Below, piece after piece: positions 17,582-31,120 of a stretch of DNA of 64,000 bases. Source of the DNA: DASYKS01 sp031404815 (lineage in GTDB: Bacteria > Acidobacteriota > Thermoanaerobaculia > Multivoradales > UBA5704). The DNA lies in contig JANNIH010000054.1 in assembly GCA_031404815.1 (NCBI GenBank), positions 1 through 64,000 on the forward strand, in the 5' to 3' direction. Both the position numbers and the translations under genes were made by a program. The notes under the pieces were generated by a model, which worked only from the letters and a program-made list of their open reading frames with translations, searched no databases and was not told where the DNA came from. The stretch's first letter is position 1, and every line of letters begins with the position of its first letter.

Positions 17582-20359
17582 TCATGCGTCGCCGACGGAG
17601 GCCAAGGCCCGAGCCGTCAGACGAGGAAGCTCGACGCGGAAGGTGGCTCCCGTGTGCCGTGAAGAGTCGCTCTCGACCATGATCCGACCGCCGTGGCGGG
17701 CGGCGATATCGGAGCTGATCGAGAGGCCCAGGCCGGTACCGCCGGCACCCAGCTTGGTCGAGAACAGGGGCTCGAAAATCCGGCCGATGTGCTCGGGCGC
17801 GATTCCCGGCCCGTCGTCTTCGACCTCCACCACCAGTTGTGTGACGGTGGTCTCGATCCGAACCACAAGCCGGCCTCGTCCGCTGGGCGACATGGCGTCG
17901 AGCGCGTTCAGGAAAAGGTTCGTAAAAATCTGTTGCAGCTCGCCATCACAACCGTCGATCACGGGCCGTTCCTCGGTTGCCGAGGTCGCGGGATTCCAGG
18001 CGATTTCGATATGGCGCTTGGCAAACCGGTCGGCGAGCAGGTCGAGCGTCTCGGTGATCAGCGCCGCCACATCGACCGGCCCGCGTTCGCTCGGCCGCTT
18101 GCGCGCGAACTCGAGAAGATTGTTGACGATCCGGGCGGCTCGAAACGTCTGGCGCTCCATCTTCTGGAGGATCTCGCGTCGGGGATCGCCCTCCGGCGTG
18201 TCTTCGAGAAGCATCTGGGCATAACTCGAGATACCGGCGATCGGCGTGTTCACCTCGTGCGCGACCCCTGCAGCCAAAAGACCGAGGGCGGCCAAGCGGT
18301 CTTGTTCGCGCAACGCTCCCTCCATCGCAATCCGTTCGGTGACGTCGTGGATCACGAGCACCTGCAGGCGGCGAGACGGATCGCCCAGGAACTCGGCGAG
18401 CGAGAGCTGGAGGTGACGCTCGGTTCCGTTCGGATCGCACCAATCGACCTCGACAAGCCCCTGGCCGGGTACGGGAGGCCGAACGGCCAGGAATTCGGCG
18501 AGCGCGCACCCAGGCAGCGCGGCCGGCGCGCTTTCGACCAGCAGTGCGAACGCGAGGTTCGCCGACACGATCTTGAATTCGGGGTCGAGAACGACAATTC
18601 CAGCGGGCGAGGACTCGAAGATCCCGGCGCTGTAGCGCTCGAGGCGCTCCACCTCGCCAAGTCGGTCGCTCAGTTGATCGACCAGCTGAGCGTTCTCGAT
18701 CGCGAGCGATGCCTGGTCCAGGAGGTGGCGAACGAGATCAAGATCCTCGGACGAAAGCGGGCTGCCATCGAGTTTGTAGCCCGCGAGGACAATCCCGACT
18801 CGGCTTCCACGCACGGACAGCGGCAATGCGTAGCGGTACCCCCCGATGAACAGCAGCTGCTCGCTCGGCGGTACTTCGGCCGGCAGCGCCACCGGTGACA
18901 GGCGGCGGTAGCCGTTGGGCCAGAACTCCTCGCCGAGCGCGTCGACAGGCAAGCGAGAGGGGAGCTCCGGATCGAGGCCGAACAGCTCCAGGACAGCCCC
19001 TTGCGCCAAATAGAGATTCACCCGTGCGAGTTCCAAGCTCTGCTGCAACTCGGACAGGAGCTTCGAGCAGAGCCGCCCGAGGTCGCGCTCGTGGAGCAAC
19101 TCTCGGCCGAAACTCGCGAGCGCCCTGCGCTGCCGGAACGAGCCGCCGTATTGCACCCGCTCGAGGAGCGTCGAGACGCTCTTCTTGGTCGGCACGAGGA
19201 GGGCCGCTATCCCTACGCCCGCGACAAACGACAGCAGGTTGCGGGCTGCGGAAAGCTCTGGCGCCAGGCCCCGGTTGATCCCGAGGTTGATCAGCGAGAA
19301 CCCGATCGCGCCGAGCAGCAGAGTGAGTGTCGCGGAGAGTGCGTCGCGTACGATGGCTTCGAGATCCCACAGCTTGTAACGCAGGATCGCGTAGGCGAAG
19401 GTGAGCGGCACGAGCGCGAGCGGCAGGACGGCCAGAGCGTTCCAGGTCTCATTGGCGCGCAAGCCGAACAAGAACGGCACGACGTAGAGCGCGACGAAGG
19501 GCAGGTAACCGCCGGCCAACCCGAACGCGATCCAACGCACTTGGCGCTGACCTTCGAGGCCCCGTCCGCGCGCGATGCGCCAAGCGAGCAGCCCGATCGC
19601 GGCGATCGCGGCGCCGACCAAGTGGGCGAGGTCGAGGCGATCGAGCGCCCAGATGGCGCCCGCATTGGGACGCAAGAACATCACATCGAACTGGAGTGTC
19701 GCGAGCGTCGCTGCGGGTAGGTAAAGGAAAGGCAATAGCCTCCCCCCCTGCCATCGCGCGGGACGGAGCGGACTCGGAAAGGTCAGGAACAGGTGCAAGG
19801 TGACCGGAGCGAGAAACAGACGGGCGAGTTCGTCGAAGACGTAGATCGCGCGGTCGAGCAGGTCCCCGGGCGGCATCAACGGAGACAGCAGGTAGAACGT
19901 CGCCGAGATCAGGCACCAGAGGTAGAACAGAAAACTGTGCTTCTCACGTTGCCGGATAAGGGTGTAGAGACCGATCAGCAGGTACGCCGCGCCAGTGAGC
20001 GCCAGGATCAGGTAAGGGGCATCCAGATCGAACGCGGGGCGCCGGTAGGAGATGTCGACGATCTGCCCGTCGCGCTCGACAACGAGAGCGCTCGCGGGCC
20101 GGCCGATCAGTGCGCGCCGGAGGCCGTCGCGGCTCTGCACCGATTCGCCGTTTGCGAGGACCAGCCGATCACCGACCTCCAGCCCGGTGGCGGAGTCGGA
20201 AACCTCGGCCACCCGTTGCGTGCCTTCGAGGAAGGCGAGGGCGAAACCGAGGGGCTGAAAGGTCTCTGCCCGACGATGAAAGCTCGTGCCTCCGATCACC
20301 GCGACGAACGCGGCGAGCAGGAGGGCGAGGGCGAGTCGGCTTGCGCCTGGGCGTGTCAT
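17582..20359 (-). CDS. Membrane sensor histidine kinase with PDZ-like, GAF and PAS domains (NtrB-like)
   Basis: 925 residues. A first membrane helix (about 8-27) is followed by a PDZ-like periplasmic segment (LEVGDRLVLANGE, about 45-110). Several more helices lie between about 115 and 370, then a GAF-like domain (about 390-560), a PAS domain (about 575-690) and the HisKA helix with His701 in GVAHEVNTP. The ATPase has the N box FTNLFLNALDAM, G1 EDDGPGI and G2 GTGLGLSIS, so it should be active. It is the partner of the sigma-54 regulator just downstream. The layout recalls the PrsK/PrsR pairs of exosortase systems, but the membrane part differs and I do not assign that name. Confidence 0.93.
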   Translation of the reverse strand: MTRPGASRLALALLLAAFVAVIGGTSFHRRAETFQPLGFALAFLEGTQRVAEVSDSATGLEVGDRLVLANGESVQSRDGLRRALIGRPASALVVERDGQIVDISYRRPAFDLDAPYLILALTGAAYLLIGLYTLIRQREKHSFLFYLWCLISATFYLLSPLMPPGDLLDRAIYVFDELARLFLAPVTLHLFLTFPSPLRPARWQGGRLLPFLYLPAATLATLQFDVMFLRPNAGAIWALDRLDLAHLVGAAIAAIGLLAWRIARGRGLEGQRQVRWIAFGLAGGYLPFVALYVVPFLFGLRANETWNALAVLPLALVPLTFAYAILRYKLWDLEAIVRDALSATLTLLLGAIGFSLINLGINRGLAPELSAARNLLSFVAGVGIAALLVPTKKSVSTLLERVQYGGSFRQRRALASFGRELLHERDLGRLCSKLLSELQQSLELARVNLYLAQGAVLELFGLDPELPSRLPVDALGEEFWPNGYRRLSPVALPAEVPPSEQLLFIGGYRYALPLSVRGSRVGIVLAGYKLDGSPLSSEDLDLVRHLLDQASLAIENAQLVDQLSDRLGEVERLERYSAGIFESSPAGIVVLDPEFKIVSANLAFALLVESAPAALPGCALAEFLAVRPPVPGQGLVEVDWCDPNGTERHLQLSLAEFLGDPSRRLQVLVIHDVTERIAMEGALREQDRLAALGLLAAGVAHEVNTPIAGISSYAQMLLEDTPEGDPRREILQKMERQTFRAARIVNNLLEFARKRPSERGPVDVAALITETLDLLADRFAKRHIEIAWNPATSATEERPVIDGCDGELQQIFTNLFLNALDAMSPSGRGRLVVRIETTVTQLVVEVEDDGPGIAPEHIGRIFEPLFSTKLGAGGTGLGLSISSDIAARHGGRIMVESDSSRHTGATFRVELPRLTARALASVGDA

Positions 20360-20400
20360 GCTCGGGAAACCACAGCTTTACGAACTTCCGTTGGTCTCAC

Positions 20401-20416
20401 AGCAGGTTTCGTGCCA
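20401..20416 (-). promoter_or_regulatory. Sigma-54 (-24/-12) promoter for the kinase-regulator-peptidase operon
   Basis: On the minus strand the sequence is TGGCAC-GAAAC-CTGCT, with the invariant GG and GC exactly ten bases apart and one mismatch to the TTGCT half. It lies about 42 bp upstream of the kinase start, leaving a leader of about 30 nt. Since the second gene encodes a sigma-54 activator with an intact GAFTGA loop, this fits autoregulation. Confidence 0.6.
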
Positions 20417-20600
20417 TCGGAACGAAAATTTGAATCGCCCCTAAGCCGCGGACAACGCAGGCGTTTCCCTGTCGCCCGCTCCAAACAAGCGGAAGAAATC
20501 CAGAAATGTGGATTCAAGAGGTCCGACGCGTCGTCCGGGCCTTCCGGTCGCGGAACCCACCCGCTACCCTGACCGCTCACAAGCTGGCGAAAGGAGGAAA

Positions 20601-22565
20601 CTAGAAGCGAACCGAGAAGCCACCGACAAAGCGCCTGCGAAGCTCGTCTTCGCCCCGCGCGACCTGACCACCGGCCGGGCGCGCCACTTCGGACCCCCGG
20701 CTTACTTCGAGGTCCAGGCGAACGATCCAGTCGGTCCCGAGATCGATCAGAAAGTTCAGATTCTGAGAGACCACCAAGCGCAGTTTTTCGAGCTCGGCCT
20801 CGGAACCGCCACTCTTGGCATTTCGCCGCACCGGGTCGAGTTCCTGCGAGAGCTTGTGGAACGCGACGAACACCCCCGTCTCGGTAGCCTTGAACTGGGT
20901 ATCGAGAGAAGTCACCGAGTAGCTGAGGTGATTCTCATAGTGCTTGCGGTCTGTGGCGTAGAAGATACCGCCTCCGCCGGTGGCGACGCTCGACGAAAGC
21001 TTCGAGACGACGCTCTGCGCGATCCTGCGCTGGACCTCGAACTGAATCTCCGGGAGGCGATCTCCACGCACGAGGTAGAGGCTCTCGTTGCGGTCGAGAA
21101 GATCCTCGCTGAAGTAGAGACGCGACGTCTCGATGATCGTCCGCTGCGCAGCCCCGAAGGAGATTCGATTGTCATCGCCTTCGCGCCGCGAGAAAGTCAG
21201 GGCGTAGCACGACTCCCCCCCCTGCTCGCAAAAGTCGGCCGAACGGAGGAGAGCGGGCAAAAAATCGGTCCGCAGGTCTTGCGTGTTCTGGAACACACGG
21301 CGACTGAACGAGGTCTCGGCCTGCCAGGCCGAGCCGAGTTGAACAACCACACCACCTTTTGGCGTCAAGGCCACCGATCCATCGCGCAAGGTCGAGAACA
21401 TGCCGTATTCGACCAGCACCGCCGGACTGATTCGAACGCCACCCTGGCCGAAGACATCGACGTTGGCCCGGTTCGCCTGGTCGAGTTCGGCACTGCGACC
21501 AAAGCCGGGAAGCTCCGACTGGCGTTCTCGATACCGCACACCCGCTTGGATCGTACCGCGATCACCGAGCGCTGCGGTGTAGCTCCCTTCGAACAGCCAG
21601 GCGCGCGACGCCTCCGGGATATCGGGGGGATCGAACAGGCCGACCCGATGGTAGTTGCTCTCGTTTGTGTATTGCGCCGCGAAGTCAGACCGCCCGCGCT
21701 TGCCGTGCTCCTGCGACCAGCTGACTCGATAGTTCTCGAAGTCGACGGGCGAGATCGAATCGTCTCGACCGGGGACGACAGCCACGCCGCCCAGCCGATT
21801 GGTCAGCGAAGTCACGGACAACCGGTTCGCCGAGCCGTTCCCGACCGCCAGCGAAAGGGAGCGCACTTCGCCATCGGTGAAGGACTGGGAACTCGCCGAA
21901 TCGCTCGCAAGCTGAATCAGCTTACCGGTGAGACCGACCTCCAGCTTGCCAAGGCGCCCTTCCAGGTCGACTTGGCCCCCCGTCATCTGGGACTGAGCGC
22001 CCGCTGGGCTCGAGTTGGTGCCGGAGAGCGCCCGGAACTCGGTCTGAAAACTGGCCAAGCGCGTTGCCGAAAAGGGCGCGACCAAGCCGACGGTCGCGGC
22101 CTGCCGGGCACTCTCAGTCGTGATGTCACGCAGAACATCAGCCGGAATCTTCGACCGCAGGCTCCAAAAGTCGGCCGGTGGACCTCCCGATGGGCCGCCA
22201 GGTCCCGCGGTCTGGCGCGCGAGCTGAATCTCCACGAACTGGTATGCCTCGGCCGTCGAACGGGTCAGACGCACGACGGCAGGGACGAACCCGATCCGGT
22301 GGGCGATGATGTTGTAGACCCCGGCTGGAAGTTGGTCGAACCGAAAGTTGCCTTGCAGGTCCGTCGCGACCTTTTCCAAGGTGCGATCGACCACTTGATA
22401 GGCGTAGACCGCCGCCGCCCCCAGCGGGTTGCTGGCACCCATCACCCGCCCGGCCACAGCGCCGTGAACATCCCTCGCGGCGAGGGCTTGTCCCTGAGCC
22501 ACACCAGAGGCCGCCGTCAAAAGGAGGGCAGCTACCATCGCCGGAAAGCTCTTCTGCGCGTTCAT
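20601..22565 (-). CDS. Outer-membrane beta-barrel protein with carboxypeptidase-regulatory-like domain
   Basis: 654 residues with a signal peptide (MNAQKSFPAMVAALLLTAASG). Residues about 38-120 form a CarboxypepD-regulatory-like Ig fold (VAGRVMGASNPLGAAAVYAY, LQGNFRFDQLPAGVYNI), as seen before plug domains in SusC/TonB receptors. No plug domain follows. The rest is alternating amphipathic strands (for example VQLGSAWQAETSFSRRVF and IRLDLEVSRG) that end in Phe, like a barrel recognised by the BAM complex. It may be a TonB-independent barrel or a reduced receptor. Downstream of its start lies the lon gene on the same strand, 85 bp upstream of this gene's ATG. Confidence 0.75.
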   Translation of the reverse strand: MNAQKSFPAMVAALLLTAASGVAQGQALAARDVHGAVAGRVMGASNPLGAAAVYAYQVVDRTLEKVATDLQGNFRFDQLPAGVYNIIAHRIGFVPAVVRLTRSTAEAYQFVEIQLARQTAGPGGPSGGPPADFWSLRSKIPADVLRDITTESARQAATVGLVAPFSATRLASFQTEFRALSGTNSSPAGAQSQMTGGQVDLEGRLGKLEVGLTGKLIQLASDSASSQSFTDGEVRSLSLAVGNGSANRLSVTSLTNRLGGVAVVPGRDDSISPVDFENYRVSWSQEHGKRGRSDFAAQYTNESNYHRVGLFDPPDIPEASRAWLFEGSYTAALGDRGTIQAGVRYRERQSELPGFGRSAELDQANRANVDVFGQGGVRISPAVLVEYGMFSTLRDGSVALTPKGGVVVQLGSAWQAETSFSRRVFQNTQDLRTDFLPALLRSADFCEQGGESCYALTFSRREGDDNRISFGAAQRTIIETSRLYFSEDLLDRNESLYLVRGDRLPEIQFEVQRRIAQSVVSKLSSSVATGGGGIFYATDRKHYENHLSYSVTSLDTQFKATETGVFVAFHKLSQELDPVRRNAKSGGSEAELEKLRLVVSQNLNFLIDLGTDWIVRLDLEVSRGSEVARPAGGQVARGEDELRRRFVGGFSVRF

Positions 22566-22588
22566 TTCGTCTACCTCTACGTATGCCT

Positions 22589-22617
22589 AGTCTAGACCTA
22601 TCGGTCTCGACCGTCAA
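22589..22617 (-). promoter_or_regulatory. Sigma-70-type promoter for the outer-membrane barrel gene
   Basis: On the minus strand TTGACG, exactly 17 bp, then TAGACT. The ATG is 23 bp further on. It is the best-formed housekeeping promoter in the window, and its -10 box recurs before several other genes here. Confidence 0.6.
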
Positions 22618-22650
22618 ACGCAGGGAAACCGCGGGGAGCGGGCCGTCGCT

Positions 22651-25188
<2,538 letters not shown>

Positions 25189-25519
25189 CTCGGGTTACTC
25201 CCTGACCTCGAACTCGAGGTCTGCCAAGGTGGCGCGCAACCTACTGTGCGCCGTATGGAGCTTGGAACCGCCGGAACTCCAGCCCTATTCCCCTCCGGCG
25301 CAGATCTTAGTTGTCACCGCTCATACATTGACGGACGCAAATCGCCGAGCACCAAGATGAACCCACGGCGATCGATTGTCAAGATGCAATCTGGCGCAAC
25401 CCGAGACTAGAAACGGCGTAGAGTTCTCCGGCACCCGTCCCGTCTTTCCCCGCTTCGCCTCACCTCGAAGCGCCTCCATCAGCAACCGGCCCGTCCGCCG
25501 CCGCCCGAGGAGACTTGAC
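25189..25519. other. Divergent intergenic region between lon and the S10 peptidase gene
   Basis: About 330 bp without a credible gene. It must hold the promoters of both neighbours. The only clear structure is the inverted repeat at 25204-25221. Promoter-like TTGACG and TTGTCA hexamers occur at about 25328 and 25376, but no convincing -10 partners were found. Confidence 0.7.
25204..25221. promoter_or_regulatory. Inverted repeat in the lon leader
   Basis: GACCTCGA-AC-TCGAGGTC is a perfect 8-bp inverted repeat with a 2-bp centre, 15 bp upstream of the lon start codon. It could be an operator or an mRNA hairpin that partly masks the leader. It does not match the CIRCE or HAIR consensus, so the regulator is unknown. 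Confidence 0.4.
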
Positions 25520-27055
25520 ATGAATCGCTCCCGCTCTCTGCCCATGATCGCCCTGCTCCTCTCGTTCACGGTCCTCGAAGCCCCTGCGCAATCGGCGCCG
25601 ATGGAGGAGAAAGCCAAACCGGCCGCGCCCGAGGCCTCTGCCCCGGTCGAGAAGCGATCGGTGACCAGCCACTCGATCACCCTCGGAGGCCAGCGGCTCG
25701 CCTATACCGCGACCGCCGGAACGGTCGTCCTGCGCGACGACGACGGCAAAGCGAAGGCGTCGATCTTCTCGGTCTCTTACGTCAAGGACGGCGTGAGCGA
25801 TCCCGCCACCCGCCCGGTCACGTTCTGCTTCAATGGCGGTCCGGGCGCAGCTTCGCTCTGGGTCCACCTCGGAGCGTTCGGGCCGCGACGGGTGGAGACC
25901 GATCCCGAAGGGATGCTCTACGCGACGCCCGCCCGCCTGGTCGACAACGAGTTTTCGATCCTCGATGTGACCGACCTCGTGTTCATCGACCCCGTGACCA
26001 CCGGCTGGAGCCGTGCGGCCCCGGGCGAAGACGCCAAGCAGTTTCACGGCGTCGAGGGGGACATCGAATCGGTCGGTGAGTTCATCCGGCTCTGGCTCGC
26101 CCGCAACCAGCGCTGGGCTTCACCCAAGGTGGTCGCCGGAGAGAGCTACGGCACCACCCGTGCGGCCGGCCTTGCACTCCACCTCCTCGACCGCTTCGGC
26201 ATTCAGCTGAATGGCGTGGTGCTTCTGTCGGCGATCCTGAACTGGCAGAACCAGGAGTTTGCGGTCGGCAACGACATCCCTTACTTGATCCACGTACCGA
26301 GTTATACCGCCGCCGCCTGGTATCACGGTCGTCTGGCGCCCGATCTACAAAAGGACCTTCGTGCGGCGCTCGCCCAAGCCGAGGCCTTCGCGCTCGGCGA
26401 CTATGCGAGCGCTCTCCTAGAGGGCGACCGCCTGACCGCGGCGCGGCGGCGAGAGATCGCAGTGGAGCTTTCCCGGCTCACCGGCTTGTCCCTCGAGTTC
26501 GTCGAGCGGGCGAACCTGCGGATCGAACTCCAGCGGTTCTTGAAGGAACTGCTCCGAGGCGACGGGCTGACCGTCGGCCGGATCGACGCGCGCTTCACCG
26601 GCCACGACCTCGATTCGGCGGGTGAAGAGCCCGAATTCGACCCCTCGATCGTCGGCCTCGACGCTCCGTACTCGGCGGCGATCAACGACTATTTGCGCCG
26701 CGACCTGGGCTACCAAGAAGACGCGATCTACGAGCGGTTGACTCGTAAAGTCCGACCGTGGAATTGGGGTGGCGGCAACGAGTATCTGAACGTGGCCGAG
26801 CCGCTCCGCCAGGCGATCAACAAGAACCCGAACCTCCGGGTGCTGATCGCGAGCGGCATCTACGATTTCGCCACCCCCTATTTCGACGCCTTCTACACCG
26901 CGGCGCACCTGGGGCTACCGCCGGAGCTGCGCGATCGGGTAAGAGTCGAGACGTACGAAGCCGGGCACATGATGTACGTCAAGCGCACCGAGCACCGGAA
27001 GCTGCACGAGGATCTGGTCCGCTTCTTTAGCGAGGCGGTGTCCCCGAAGCGTTGA
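25520..27055 (+). CDS. Secreted S10-family serine carboxypeptidase-like peptidase
   Basis: 511 residues with a signal peptide (MNRSRSLPMIALLLSFTVLEAPAQ). It is an alpha/beta-hydrolase carboxypeptidase. The oxyanion segment is FCFNGGPGAAS. The catalytic triad is Ser209 in GESYGT, Asp449 in GIYDFATP and His483 in EAGHMMYV. PEFDPSIVGLDAPY and the acidic C-terminal region agree with bacterial S10 proteins. The start at ATG 25520 is preferred over the longer frame from 25376 because GAGGAG lies 7 nt upstream and the signal peptide begins here. It ends 15 bp before the stop of a convergent membrane-protein gene, with a shared hairpin between them. Confidence 0.93.
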   Translation: MNRSRSLPMIALLLSFTVLEAPAQSAPMEEKAKPAAPEASAPVEKRSVTSHSITLGGQRLAYTATAGTVVLRDDDGKAKASIFSVSYVKDGVSDPATRPVTFCFNGGPGAASLWVHLGAFGPRRVETDPEGMLYATPARLVDNEFSILDVTDLVFIDPVTTGWSRAAPGEDAKQFHGVEGDIESVGEFIRLWLARNQRWASPKVVAGESYGTTRAAGLALHLLDRFGIQLNGVVLLSAILNWQNQEFAVGNDIPYLIHVPSYTAAAWYHGRLAPDLQKDLRAALAQAEAFALGDYASALLEGDRLTAARRREIAVELSRLTGLSLEFVERANLRIELQRFLKELLRGDGLTVGRIDARFTGHDLDSAGEEPEFDPSIVGLDAPYSAAINDYLRRDLGYQEDAIYERLTRKVRPWNWGGGNEYLNVAEPLRQAINKNPNLRVLIASGIYDFATPYFDAFYTAAHLGLPPELRDRVRVETYEAGHMMYVKRTEHRKLHEDLVRFFSEAVSPKR

Positions 27056-27073
27056 GCGGCTTCGAGCCGTTCA
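27053..27073. terminator. Hairpin joining the two stop codons of convergent genes
   Basis: TGAGCGGCT-TCG-AGCCGTTCA forms a 9-bp stem with one G-T pair. The outer three base pairs are the stop codons of the S10 gene (27053-27055) and of the opposite-strand gene (27071-27073). There is no T tract on either side, so it may act as an mRNA 3' end stabiliser or a weak bidirectional terminator. Confidence 0.45.
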
Positions 27074-28330
27074 GGTCCAGCCGGCACTCAAGACGAGAAG
27101 AACGGCGCCGACCGCCAACGCCAAAAGGAACGGACCGGCGATCCGCGCAAGGAGCCGGGGGCTCCCGAGAACGGCGATTGCGGCGCCCTTGAACAGGAGG
27201 TTCGAGAGTAAGGCGACGAGGACCAAATGCCACCCGACCTCCCCGTCGAGCCGCCCGATGCGCACCATCTGCGCGGTCGACAGGGTGATCGCATCGACAT
27301 CGGTCAACCCTGAAAGGGCGGACACCGCGTAGAGACCGCGCACGCCGAGCAGCTCGCGCGCGGCGGCGGTCGAGAACAGAACGACGCCGTAGAGCAGGCC
27401 GAACAGCAGCGCCGGTTTGAGTTCCGAGGGGTTCTCCTGCGGTGGCAGCGGCTCCTCTTCTCGACCCCTTCGGGTCCAGAGGAGGGCGGCAAGGAGCAGA
27501 AAGAGGCCACCCAGCGAACCGATCGGCAGCGCCGCCACCGCGAGGAATTCGGGCGCTGCGACCGCGATTTCGATCAACACGCGAAGAAACACCACGCCGG
27601 CCGAAAGGCAGACGACGATGGCTGCGGTGCCGGAGGCCTCCGGCGCCGCCCGGGTTCTCTTGGCGGCTGCGACCGTCGTTGCGGTGCTCGAAATCGCTCC
27701 GCCGAGCAGACCCGCAACGAGGGTACCTCGGCGACTCCCCAAGAGTTTGTTACCCACATAGGCCGCGAGGCCGACCCCCACCACCAGCACGACCATCCAC
27801 CAGATGTGCCTTGGATTGAGCACCGCGAACGGTCCATAGGTGCGGTCCGGCAGCACCGGCAGGATCACCCCGGAGATCAGGACGAACTGCATGATCGCTC
27901 GGAAGTCCTGTTCGCCCAAGCGGCCGGCGAAATCGTGGAGCTGCGGCTTGGCCCAGAGCAGGACGGCGGCTCCGGCACCGACCGCTATCGCGACCGCGGG
28001 CGGGCCGACCACCAGGTAGGCGCCCACCACGAAGGTCAGCAGCAGGGCGACCTCGGTGGTCTGCCCGGCGTCGGTGTCCGGATTGCGCAGCTTGAGGAGA
28101 TTGCCGACGATGACAATCCCGACCAGCCCGAACAATCCCGCAGCGACGATCCAGGCACCGAGCGCGCCGACGAGCTGCGCGGTGAGGGTGCCGAACACCG
28201 CCGCGAGCGCGAACGTCCGGAACCCGGCCAACCGGGCGGCGACCCGCTCGCGCTGAAGGCCAATCAGCAGACCGAGCGCGAGCGCGATGCCCAGCTGCCG
28301 GAACGCGGTCCCGAGATCGATCTGGCTCAT
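27071..28330 (-). CDS. MgtC/SapB-DUF4010 family membrane protein
   Basis: 419 residues with about 11-12 membrane helices. The N-terminal third matches MgtC/SapB (LGIALALGLLIGLQRER and a following small-residue helix), and the rest is the DUF4010 permease-like region (GGAISSTATTVAAAKRTR, SALSGLTDVDAITLSTAQM). The family's role is not settled; links to magnesium or acid stress come from MgtC only. ATG 28330 is chosen over TTG 28351. A TAGACT box lies 7 nt before the ATG (28338-28343), so translation may start on a very short leader. It is divergent from the OPT transporter gene. Confidence 0.85.
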   Translation of the reverse strand: MSQIDLGTAFRQLGIALALGLLIGLQRERVAARLAGFRTFALAAVFGTLTAQLVGALGAWIVAAGLFGLVGIVIVGNLLKLRNPDTDAGQTTEVALLLTFVVGAYLVVGPPAVAIAVGAGAAVLLWAKPQLHDFAGRLGEQDFRAIMQFVLISGVILPVLPDRTYGPFAVLNPRHIWWMVVLVVGVGLAAYVGNKLLGSRRGTLVAGLLGGAISSTATTVAAAKRTRAAPEASGTAAIVVCLSAGVVFLRVLIEIAVAAPEFLAVAALPIGSLGGLFLLLAALLWTRRGREEEPLPPQENPSELKPALLFGLLYGVVLFSTAAARELLGVRGLYAVSALSGLTDVDAITLSTAQMVRIGRLDGEVGWHLVLVALLSNLLFKGAAIAVLGSPRLLARIAGPFLLALAVGAVLLVLSAGWT

Positions 28331-28437
28331 CCCCGGAAGTCTACGCCTCAACGGGGCGGCCCAAAAATCGCGTGCTAAACTGGCCCAAAGCTTACTGCTG
28401 GCACCGTTTAGACTGCCCTTCTTTCCGGAGGAAACGT

Positions 28438-30951
<2,514 letters not shown>

Positions 30952-30978
30952 GGCAGACGGACAGGTGCGACCGGTTCG

Positions 30979-31005
30979 GGGCGGCCCTCACGGGTCGCCC
31001 TTTTT
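30979..31005 (+). terminator. Rho-independent terminator after the OPT transporter
   Basis: GGGCGGCCC, a 4-nt loop TCAC, GGGTCGCCC (one G-T pair) and then TTTTT. It lies 27 bp after the OPT stop and is a textbook intrinsic terminator. Confidence 0.9.
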
Positions 31006-31120
31006 GTAGGCGCCGGACTTCCGACCGTCCGCACCGCTCTTTTCCACCGACCATCCCACTTCTGTCGGCGGCCGTCCCGTCGGCGTGGCGGCTACCTGAG
31101 GTTTGGGTTAATCTCGGACC

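Noticed and set aside
20508..22595. Long plus-strand open frame opposite the outer-membrane barrel gene
   Set aside because: It is a codon-bias shadow. The minus-strand gene has a signal peptide, an Ig-like domain and barrel strands, while the plus frame has no domain or start context.
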